The notes under the pieces: generated by a model
The model's input: only the letters and a program-made list of their open reading frames with translations
What the model was told of the DNA's origin: nothing
The model's database searches: none
Part shown: piece by piece, positions 1 to 5,663 of the stretch
Numbering within the stretch: position 1 is the first letter of the stretch
Layout of the letters: each line of letters begins with the position of its first letter
Assembly (NCBI GenBank): GCA_027347125.1
Contig: DAIERC010000371.1
Location: forward strand, 1-5,663
DNA: 5,663 bases
Source of the DNA: Ignavibacteriales bacterium
GTDB lineage: Bacteria > Bacteroidota > Ignavibacteria > Ignavibacteriales > Ignavibacteriaceae
Direction: 5' to 3'
Made by a program: the position numbers and the translations under genes

Positions 1-1
1 A

Positions 2-1498
2 GGCAGCGGTATGGTAGGTGTGGCCGGGATAGCGCAAAGGATATTCGCTGCTCTGGCTGCTAAAAAAATAAATATTATCATGATTACACAGGCTTCTTCC
101 GAGCATTCACTTTGCATTGCGGTGCTTCCAAAGTTTGCAGCCAACGCTAAAAAAGTTTTACATGATGAATTTCATTACGAAATAAAAGAAAGATTAATTA
201 ACGACCCGGTTGTTGAATCCAACCTTTCCATCATCGCGGTTGTGGGAGAAAATATGCGGAGAACGCCGGGCATATCCGGCAGGGTTTTCCAGGCGCTGGG
301 TAAAAACGGAATTAACATTGTCGCAATTGCGCAGGGCTCATCCGAACTAAATATCTCAGCGGTAATCGGCAGGGAAAACGAGGCGAAAGCTTTAAATGCA
401 TTGCACGATGCATTCTTCCTTTCCATTGCCAAAACAGTAAACATGTTTATTGTCGGCACCGGATTGATCGGCGGAACTTTAATTCGGCAAATTCAGCACC
501 AGGAAGAATTCCTTGCAAAAGAATATTTATTAAACATAAAAATAATTGCGCTTGCAAACAGAAGTAAAATGCTGATCGATAAAAACAGCATCGACTCTTC
601 CGTTTGGGAATCAAGAATTCAGAACAATGGAGTAAAAACCAATCTCGATTTATTTATTTCGGAGATGAAAAGATTCAACCTTCCCAACAGTATATTTGTA
701 GATTGTACGGCCAGCGAGAATGTTGCGGATAAGTATCTTGAGATTTTGAACTCCAGCATTTCTGTAGTAACTCCTAACAAACGTGCTAATTCTAAAAATT
801 ATAAATATTATGAACAACTGAAATACTCGGCACTAAAACACAACGTTAAATTTTTATACGAAACCAATGTTGGCGCAGGCCTCCCGATAATCAATACTAT
901 TAACGATCTTGTTTCAAGCGGCGATAAGGTATTAAAAATTGAAGGCGTACTTTCGGGAACATTAAGTTACCTGTTCTCATCGTTTACAAAAGGAAAACTT
1001 TTCAGCGATATAGTTAAAGAAGCAAAAGAAAAGGGCTACACCGAACCAGATCCGCGCGAAGATTTAAATGGTTTGGATGTGGCAAGAAAGCTCTTGATTA
1101 TGGCGCGTGAAATTGGGCTTAAACTTGAGCTGAAAGATATAAAAGTTGAAAGCTTAATACCGAAACCCGCGGAGAAATCTAAATCGGTTGATGACTTCTT
1201 TTTAAAATTAAAAGAGCATGATCATGAATTTGAAGATAGAAGGAAAAAAGCCGAGCAGAAAGGAAACGTTCTAAGATATATTGCTAAGCTTGAAAACGGC
1301 AAGGCTGAAATATCTTTAAAGGAAGTTGACGATAAACATCCCTTTTATTCTTTATCCGGCAGCGATAATATTTTCGCCTTTACTACAAAGCATTACCTTA
1401 ACATGCCGATTGTAATCAAAGGCCCCGGCGCCGGTGCGGATGTTACTTCGGCCGGAGTTTTTGCGGATATAATACGAATTTCAAATTACCTTAGTTGA
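2..1498 (+). CDS. thrA: Bifunctional aspartokinase/homoserine dehydrogenase, C-terminal part (5' end outside window)
   Basis: The complete enzyme would phosphorylate aspartate and later reduce aspartate semialdehyde to homoserine with NAD(P)H, in the cytoplasm. The frame is open from base 2, and the residues before the first ATG (11), Gly-Ser-Gly, continue an ACT-domain strand, so that ATG is internal. Numbering from it: ACT domain 1 at about 1-55 with QASSEHS (27-33); ACT domain 2 at about 72-140 with QGSSE (108-112); Rossmann nucleotide loop GTGLIGG (149-155); TPNKRAN (254-260); TNVGAG (285-290); EGVLSGTLSY (311-320); GYTEPDPREDLNGLDVARK (342-360), whose E345, D356 and K360 keep the spacing of the substrate and catalytic residues of yeast homoserine dehydrogenase (E208, D219, K223); C-terminal GPGAGADVTSAGVFAD (471-486). 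ThrA-type fusions are about 820 residues, so roughly the first 310-320 residues, the aspartokinase catalytic domain, lie upstream and were not seen. The fusion call is an inference from ACT-ACT-HSD order. It heads the visible threonine cluster. Confidence 0.95.
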   Translation, partial: GSGMVGVAGIAQRIFAALAAKKINIIMITQASSEHSLCIAVLPKFAANAKKVLHDEFHYEIKERLINDPVVESNLSIIAVVGENMRRTPGISGRVFQALGKNGINIVAIAQGSSELNISAVIGRENEAKALNALHDAFFLSIAKTVNMFIVGTGLIGGTLIRQIQHQEEFLAKEYLLNIKIIALANRSKMLIDKNSIDSSVWESRIQNNGVKTNLDLFISEMKRFNLPNSIFVDCTASENVADKYLEILNSSISVVTPNKRANSKNYKYYEQLKYSALKHNVKFLYETNVGAGLPIINTINDLVSSGDKVLKIEGVLSGTLSYLFSSFTKGKLFSDIVKEAKEKGYTEPDPREDLNGLDVARKLLIMAREIGLKLELKDIKVESLIPKPAEKSKSVDDFFLKLKEHDHEFEDRRKKAEQKGNVLRYIAKLENGKAEISLKEVDDKHPFYSLSGSDNIFAFTTKHYLNMPIVIKGPGAGADVTSAGVFADIIRISNYLS

Positions 1499-1559
1499 TT
1501 GAAAAAATATGTTGAAGATTCTGTTAACAGTAAATAATTTTTAATACTAAAAAAAATAT

Positions 1560-1570
1560 GAGAGAGGAAC
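1560..1570 (+). promoter_or_regulatory. Ribosome binding site of asd
   Basis: A purine-rich GAGAGAGGAAC directly precedes the asd ATG at 1571. The AGGA core is only two bases from the start, while the upstream GAGAG lies at a more usual distance, so pairing with 16S rRNA is plausible but not ideal. It supports the ATG at 1571 as the start, which also fits the protein: the nucleotide-binding strand begins a few residues later. Confidence 0.5.
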
Positions 1571-2617
1571 ATGTCATCTAACGAAAAAATACCAGTAGCA
1601 GTGCTGGGCGCTACCGGAAGCGTCGGGCAAAAATTTATCGAACTGTTGGCTAATCATCCGTGGTTTCAAATTGAAGAAGTAGCCGCGTCCGAAAGATCGG
1701 CGGGCAAGCTTTATAAAGATGCGGTAAACTGGATTTTAGCTTCCCCGCTCCCAAAAGATATTGCCGGGTTAACCGTAAAGGAATGCGAACCTAATTTAAA
1801 AAGTAAAATTGTATTCTCTGGCCTTGATTCAAGCGTTGCCGGCCCGATTGAAGAAGCGTTTGCTAAAAAGGGTTATGTTGTAGTTTCCAATTCAAAAAAT
1901 CATAGAATGGATAAAGATGTTCCCCTGCTGGTGCCGGAAATAAATGCGGATCATCTTGAACTTGTTAAAACACAAAATTACAACGGCGGGTGCATAGTAA
2001 CTAATCCGAATTGTTCTACAATCGGTATGGTGCTTGCGTTAAAACCGTTAGCGGACAAATTTGGTCTGGAAGCGGTTAACGTTGTAACAATGCAGGCGTT
2101 ATCGGGCGCCGGTTATCCGGGTGTTTCAAGCCTCGATATTATTGATAACGTTATTCCGTTTATTTCCGGTGAAGAGCCCAAGTTGGAAACCGAACCTTTA
2201 AAGATTCTTGGTAAGTTTGCCAAAGACCACATCGAAGATGAAAACTTTAAAGTAAGTGCGCAGTGCAACCGTGTAGCCGTGGTTGACGGGCATACCGAAT
2301 GCGTCCAGGTAAAATTAAAAAAGAAAGCTTCTATTGAAGAGATAAAAGAAGCCTGGTTAAATTTTTCGGCTGAACCGCAAAAATATAATTTGCCTACTGC
2401 CCCTGTTCATCCTATTTATTATTTTGAAGAAGATAAATATCCTCAGCCTAGAATTCATAGAAATATTGATAAAGGAATGGCGGTATCAATAGGACGTTTG
2501 AGGGAAGATCCGATATTCGATTATAAATTTGTCATACTATCGCACAATACAAATCGCGGCGCAGCAGGCGGCGCATTGCTTTGCGCGGAGTTAATGAAAG
2601 CCAAAGGCTTATTATAA
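1571..2617 (+). CDS. asd: Aspartate-semialdehyde dehydrogenase, archaeal/fungal-type
   Basis: Reduces L-aspartyl-4-phosphate with NADPH to L-aspartate 4-semialdehyde, the branch point to threonine, methionine and lysine/diaminopimelate; cytoplasmic. The 348-residue protein has the nucleotide loop GATGSVGQ (13-20), SNSKNHR (106-112), the active-site NPNCST (145-150) with nucleophile C148, ALSGAGYPG (176-184), and QCNRVAVVDGHT (231-242) carrying the substrate-binding arginine R234 and the probable acid-base histidine H241. The C-terminal NTNRGAAGGA (326-335) is the conserved end of the cofactor-binding region. Length and the VAVVDGHT and NTNRGAAGG signatures fit the archaeal/eukaryotic class (the TIGR00978 type) better than the common bacterial ~330-370-residue classes. 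The start is supported by a purine-rich ribosome site. It lies 72 bp after thrA and 63 bp before thrB and supplies the substrate of ThrA's dehydrogenase domain. Enzyme identity is very secure; the subclass is recognised from memory of the families. Confidence 0.96.
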   Translation: MSSNEKIPVAVLGATGSVGQKFIELLANHPWFQIEEVAASERSAGKLYKDAVNWILASPLPKDIAGLTVKECEPNLKSKIVFSGLDSSVAGPIEEAFAKKGYVVVSNSKNHRMDKDVPLLVPEINADHLELVKTQNYNGGCIVTNPNCSTIGMVLALKPLADKFGLEAVNVVTMQALSGAGYPGVSSLDIIDNVIPFISGEEPKLETEPLKILGKFAKDHIEDENFKVSAQCNRVAVVDGHTECVQVKLKKKASIEEIKEAWLNFSAEPQKYNLPTAPVHPIYYFEEDKYPQPRIHRNIDKGMAVSIGRLREDPIFDYKFVILSHNTNRGAAGGALLCAELMKAKGLL

Positions 2618-2626
2618 AAATTAACC

Positions 2627-2651
2627 GCGGGCTTGTTTAAGGCAAGCCCGC
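2627..2651 (+). other. Intergenic hairpin between asd and thrB
   Basis: A perfect 9-bp inverted repeat, GCGGGCTTG (2627-2635) and CAAGCCCGC (2643-2651), with a 7-base loop TTTAAGG, begins 9 bases after the asd stop. The GC-rich stem stands out in an AT-rich spacer. On the + strand no T-run follows, so it is not a standard intrinsic terminator. On the - strand the stem is followed by GGTTAATTTTTA, a somewhat better terminator tail, although no - strand gene is apparent. It could be a partial terminator or attenuator lowering thrBC expression, an mRNA processing or 3'-end-protecting stem, or a stop for antisense transcription. The structure is seen directly; its role is inferred. Confidence 0.5.
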
Positions 2652-2680
2652 CGATATTCCATCAACTGAAAAATTACTAA

Positions 2681-3616
2681 ATGAAAAAATCAATAAAAGT
2701 GTTTGCGCCTGCTTCCGTAACTAATGTAAGCTGTGGTTTTGATATTATGGGTTATGCTATAGACTGGCCCGGCGACGAAGTGGTTCTTAAAATAAAAGAC
2801 AAGCCAGGTATACGAATTACAAAAATTACCGGCGACGGAGGAAGGCTCCCTCTTGATCCTAAAAAAAACACCGCGGGGTTATCTCTTTTAGCGCTTGCAG
2901 ATCATATCGGTTTTAAACAAGGTATCGAGATGGAACTCCATAAAAAAATGGCATTAGGAAGCGGACTCGGCTCAAGCGCTGCCAGCGCCGTTGCAAGCGT
3001 TTTTGCGTTGAACGAAATTCTGGAAAAACCTTTTACAAGAAAAGAGCTGCTGCCTTTCGCCCTGGAAGGTGAAAAATTAACCTGCGGCGGAACTCCGCAT
3101 GCGGATAATGTTTCCGCTTGTTTGATGGGCGGGTTTATTATTGTAAGAAGTTTGGACCCGATGGATGTAATTACTATTAATACGCCGGCAAATTTATACT
3201 CTACAATAATTCATCCGCATCTTGAAATAAATACCGCCGACACAAGGAAAATATTGCGTAAACAAATTCTTCTTTCGGATGCGGTTAAACAATGGGGTAA
3301 TGTTGCGGGACTCGTTACCGGTTTAACAACCGGAGATTACGATCTGATCGGCAGATCACTTCATGATGTTATTATTGAACCGATAAGATCAATCTTGATT
3401 CCTGGTTTTAATGATATTAAGAGTGCAGCATTAGAAGCCGGCGCGCTTGGTTGCAGCATTTCTGGTTCGGGGCCGTCGGTTTTTGCTTTTAGCAAATCGA
3501 AAGCAACTGCCGAGAAAGTGGGTGAAGAGATGAAAAAAGTTTTAAAAACAATCAAAGTAAAAGGCGATTTGTATATATCTAAAATAAATAAAAAAGGTCC
3601 AATGGTTATAGGATAA
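2681..3616 (+). CDS. thrB: Homoserine kinase (GHMP kinase family)
   Basis: Phosphorylates L-homoserine with ATP to O-phospho-L-homoserine, the substrate of the threonine synthase encoded next; cytoplasmic. The 311 residues match the usual 300-320 of the family. The N-terminal KVFAPASVTNVSCGFDIMG (6-24) is the GHMP N-terminal motif, ALGSGLGSSAASAVA (91-105) is the glycine/serine-rich phosphate-binding loop, GGTPHADNVSACLMGG (136-151) is the homoserine-kinase HADN region, and GCSISGSGPSVFAF (257-270) is the C-terminal GHMP motif. The ATG at 2681 is chosen because the conserved strand begins at residue 5, although the preceding bases (AACTGAAAAATTACTAA) hold no Shine-Dalgarno. The gene follows asd by 63 bp, with a hairpin between them, and precedes thrC by 69 bp. 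No motif is broken. Confusion with other GHMP kinases is unlikely given the HADN region and the operon partners. Confidence 0.96.
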   Translation: MKKSIKVFAPASVTNVSCGFDIMGYAIDWPGDEVVLKIKDKPGIRITKITGDGGRLPLDPKKNTAGLSLLALADHIGFKQGIEMELHKKMALGSGLGSSAASAVASVFALNEILEKPFTRKELLPFALEGEKLTCGGTPHADNVSACLMGGFIIVRSLDPMDVITINTPANLYSTIIHPHLEINTADTRKILRKQILLSDAVKQWGNVAGLVTGLTTGDYDLIGRSLHDVIIEPIRSILIPGFNDIKSAALEAGALGCSISGSGPSVFAFSKSKATAEKVGEEMKKVLKTIKVKGDLYISKINKKGPMVIG

Positions 3617-3685
3617 GAATAATAAAATTATATTTCTTTTTAACCATATAATCCTTAGTCTCAATTTTAAATTTTTACTTGCCCG

Positions 3686-5002
3686 ATGAAATTATACAGC
3701 ACAAATAATAAGAACATATCTATATCGTTCAAAGAAGCCGTTATGAAAGGTATTGCCGACGACGGCGGTTTGTTCATGCCTTTCAATCTTCCAAAATTGG
3801 GAAAAGATTTTTTCAACAAACTTGAAAATCTTGAGTTTAATGAGTTGGCATTTGAAATTTCAAAGCATTTACTCGGCGACGAAATACCGGCTGAAGATTT
3901 GGAGAAGATAATTAATTCTGCGATGAATTTTGATTCGCCGCTTGTTAGCCTTAACGCTAATTTGGGAATACTCGAATTATTTCACGGACCTACTTTGGCA
4001 TTCAAAGATTTCGGTGCAAGATTTATGGCAAATATGATGTCTTACGTTAACCGTGAATCGAAAAAAGAAATTACAATTCTTGTTGCAACCTCGGGAGACA
4101 CCGGCAGCGCGGTTGCAAACGGCTTTTACAAAGTTGACGGTATTAAGGTTGTACTTCTTTATCCTAGCAATAAAGTAAGCAAAATTCAAGAACAACAGTT
4201 AACAACGCTCGGCCATAACGTTACGGCTCTTGAAGTGGAAGGAACGTTTGACGACTGCCAGAGGCTTGTTAAACAAGCTTTTCCTGATAAAGATTTAGCC
4301 GGTAAAATGATGCTTTCATCAGCTAATTCAATTAACATCGGCAGGCTGTTGCCTCAATCGTTTTATTATTTTAGAGCTTACGCCCAGACAAAAGATAAGT
4401 CGCTTCCATTAATTATTTCTGTTCCCAGCGGAAATTTCGGTAATTTAACCGCGGGACTTTTCGCTAAAGAAATGGGGCTTCCGGTTAAGAAATATATTGC
4501 GGCAACAAACACTAATGATGTGTTTCCTAAATATTTGGAAACCGGGAAATATGAAGCTAAACCATCGATAAAAACTTTATCCAACGCAATGGATGTAGGT
4601 AATCCAAGTAACTTTGCAAGAATTCAGGCATTATACGAAAACGATTATGCTATAATAAAAGAAAATATTTACGGCGAAAGTTTTTCCGATGAAGAGACTA
4701 GAGAAGCAATACGCGAAGTACACGATAAGTTCGGATACATGATAGATCCGCACGGAGCCGTCGGTTATCTTGCGCTGCAGAGGTATTTGGGAAAAAATAA
4801 AATCGAAAAGTATAATGGAGTTATACTGGAAACCGCGCACCCGGCAAAGTTTGCCGATGTAGTATCTGGCATAATAAATAAAGAAATAGAACTCCCTGAT
4901 CGCCTTGCAGGCTGCATGAAGAAAGAAAAACATTCGGTAAAAATATCAAGCGAATACGGCAAGTTGAAAAAATTTCTTCTTGAGACAGCAAATAATAATT
5001 AG
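3686..5002 (+). CDS. thrC: Threonine synthase (PLP-dependent, ThrC)
   Basis: Converts O-phospho-L-homoserine and water to L-threonine and phosphate with pyridoxal 5'-phosphate; final step of the pathway, cytoplasmic. The 438-residue protein is close to the ~430 residues of the E. coli-type enzyme. Visible features: N-terminal KEAVMKGIADDGGLFMP (16-32), LFHGPTLAFKDFGARF (98-113) with the PLP-binding K107, ATSGDTGSAVANGF (134-147), SSANSINIGRLLPQ (211-224), the phosphate-holding PSGNFGNLTAG (247-257), AMDVGNPSNFAR (301-312), DPHGAVGY (354-361) and LETAHPAKF (381-389). The ATG at 3686 is preceded by CTTGCCCG, which has no Shine-Dalgarno, but the family motif begins close behind it and no better start precedes it. 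It ends with TAG, and proC follows after 29 bp. The motifs separate it from the plant-type, SAM-activated enzymes and from other fold-type II PLP enzymes such as threonine dehydratase. Confidence 0.97.
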   Translation: MKLYSTNNKNISISFKEAVMKGIADDGGLFMPFNLPKLGKDFFNKLENLEFNELAFEISKHLLGDEIPAEDLEKIINSAMNFDSPLVSLNANLGILELFHGPTLAFKDFGARFMANMMSYVNRESKKEITILVATSGDTGSAVANGFYKVDGIKVVLLYPSNKVSKIQEQQLTTLGHNVTALEVEGTFDDCQRLVKQAFPDKDLAGKMMLSSANSINIGRLLPQSFYYFRAYAQTKDKSLPLIISVPSGNFGNLTAGLFAKEMGLPVKKYIAATNTNDVFPKYLETGKYEAKPSIKTLSNAMDVGNPSNFARIQALYENDYAIIKENIYGESFSDEETREAIREVHDKFGYMIDPHGAVGYLALQRYLGKNKIEKYNGVILETAHPAKFADVVSGIINKEIELPDRLAGCMKKEKHSVKISSEYGKLKKFLLETANNN

Positions 5003-5020
5003 CTATTAATTAATTTTTAT

Positions 5021-5026
5021 AGGAAG
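5021..5026 (+). promoter_or_regulatory. Shine-Dalgarno of proC
   Basis: AGGAAG sits 5 bases before the ATG at 5032 (7 bases from the AGGA core), a good spacing. It is the best ribosome site in the window and fixes the start of proC. The 29-bp gap from thrC holds no hairpin or other terminator, which favours translation from the same transcript. Confidence 0.7.
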
Positions 5027-5031
5027 AGAAA

Positions 5032-5663
5032 ATGGATTCAAAAAAGAAAGTAGCAATATTAGGAGGGGGAAATATAGGTCTGGCAATAGCAAACGGATTA
5101 GTAAGCTCAAAGCTCTTCCCTGCCAAGCAAATTTATATTACAAAAAGAAAAATCGATTCCATCAGAGAGCTAGGTACGAAAGGTTTTAAAATTACATCAA
5201 ATAATCTTGCTGCGGTAAAGGATTCGGATATCATTATAGTTGCCGTGCAACCCAAGCAACTAGACGAATTGCTCGTTGAAATTACTCCAGTAATCAATGA
5301 GAAAAAGCATATTATAATTTCTGTAGTTTCCAGCGTAAGTATAAAAGTAATTAAAAAAGTAATCGGGCAAAATATTCCGGTTGTAAGAGCAATGCCTAAC
5401 ACGGCTATTGCAATTAAAGAATCAATGACGTGCATTGCATCGGATATAAAAACCAATGGAGCTATAAAAATTGCGGAAGAAATATTCGGTTCGGTAGGCA
5501 AAACTTTGATTATTGAAGAAGAATTAATTGTTCCGGCAACAGCATTGTGCGCATGCGGAATTGCTTTCTTCCTAAGAGCAATCAGAGCGGCGTCTCAAGG
5601 GGGAATAGAGATTGGCTTTCATTCCGAAGAAGCAATATTTATGGCGGCGCAAACAGCTCTAGG
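5032..5663 (+). CDS. proC: Pyrroline-5-carboxylate reductase, N-terminal part (3' end outside window)
   Basis: Reduces 1-pyrroline-5-carboxylate to L-proline with NAD(P)H, the last step of proline synthesis; cytoplasmic. The frame stays open from the ATG at 5032 to the right edge, 210 complete codons; ProC proteins are about 270 residues, so some 55-60 residues are missing only because the window ends. Visible: dinucleotide loop VAILGGGNIG (7-16) at the N-terminus; IIIVAVQPKQL (67-77), the family's V-x-P-K element after the Rossmann strands; VVRAMPNTAI (117-126), the diagnostic R-x-M-P-N-T; and the start of the helical dimerisation domain, ATALCACGIAFFLRAI (169-184) and QGGIEIGF (189-196). 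The second domain reads ACGIAF where many ProC proteins have GSGPAY. The start is fixed by AGGAAG upstream. It follows thrC by 29 bp, although proline synthesis is not a step of the threonine pathway. A ProC-like oxidoreductase with another imine substrate cannot be excluded but is less likely. Confidence 0.88.
   Translation, partial: MDSKKKVAILGGGNIGLAIANGLVSSKLFPAKQIYITKRKIDSIRELGTKGFKITSNNLAAVKDSDIIIVAVQPKQLDELLVEITPVINEKKHIIISVVSSVSIKVIKKVIGQNIPVVRAMPNTAIAIKESMTCIASDIKTNGAIKIAEEIFGSVGKTLIIEEELIVPATALCACGIAFFLRAIRAASQGGIEIGFHSEEAIFMAAQTAL

Noticed and set aside
175..459. 94-codon open frame on the - strand within thrA
   Set aside because: Antisense to the conserved ACT domains with no recognisable motif; a by-product of the coding frame opposite.
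1521..1530. CTGTTAACAG, a perfect 10-base palindrome in the thrA-asd gap
   Set aside because: Several 10-base palindromes are expected by chance in a window of this size; the symmetry does not extend outward and no second copy is seen.
1558..1581. Seven-codon ATG...TAA reading frame overlapping the asd start, and an 11-codon one at 1509-1544
   Set aside because: Too short, no convincing ribosome site, and not rich in threonine or isoleucine codons as a regulatory leader peptide would be.
3602..3647. Inverted repeat ATGGTTA / TAACCAT from the thrB end into the thrB-thrC gap
   Set aside because: Only 7 bp, AT-rich, with a 32-base loop and no T-run; compatible with chance.
3647..3652. TATAAT, a perfect -10 box, 33 bases before thrC
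   Set aside because: No recognisable -35 element lies about 17 bases upstream, the gap is very AT-rich so such a hexamer is expected by chance, and Bacteroidota-type promoters need not use this box.
4631..4962. Two overlapping - strand open frames opposite the thrC 3' part
   Set aside because: Both are antisense to conserved ThrC sequence; the hydrophobic, phenylalanine-rich look comes from the complement of lysine- and glutamate-rich codons.
5133..5501. 122-codon open frame on the - strand
   Set aside because: It lies wholly antisense to proC, whose + strand frame carries clear family motifs; the - strand translation shows no recognisable domain.

Overview
The window holds an ordinary, tightly packed amino-acid biosynthesis cluster on the + strand: the C-terminal part of a bifunctional aspartokinase/homoserine dehydrogenase (thrA), then aspartate-semialdehyde dehydrogenase (asd), homoserine kinase (thrB), threonine synthase (thrC), and the first ~210 codons of pyrroline-5-carboxylate reductase (proC). 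No mobile element, CRISPR array, tRNA or rRNA is visible, and no gene is supported on the - strand.

Layout: thrA runs in from the left edge and stops at 1498. A 72-bp AT-rich gap leads to asd (1571-2617). A 63-bp gap with a perfect 9-bp inverted repeat leads to thrB (2681-3616). A 69-bp AT-rich gap leads to thrC (3686-5002). A 29-bp gap with a clear Shine-Dalgarno sequence leads to proC (5032 to the right edge). No gap exceeds 300 bases.

How the genes work together: if the aspartokinase half of ThrA is intact upstream of the window, the cluster encodes every step from aspartate to threonine. ThrA makes aspartyl phosphate, Asd reduces it to aspartate semialdehyde, the homoserine dehydrogenase half of ThrA gives homoserine, ThrB phosphorylates it and ThrC converts it to threonine. 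The two ACT domains of ThrA keep the residues expected for allosteric control by threonine. ProC belongs to proline synthesis from glutamate and has no direct step in this pathway, but its spacing suggests co-transcription.

Organism: moderately low GC, AT-rich spacers, start codons without Shine-Dalgarno for two of four visible starts, a fused ThrA, and a ProC with the ACG-IAF / QGGIEIGF style of motif together suggest a bacterium of the Bacteroidota/Ignavibacteria (FCB) side. This is inference from style of sequence and is only moderately secure. The least routine points are the archaeal/fungal-type Asd inside a bacterial thr operon and the hairpin before thrB. I found no evidence of a new biological system.
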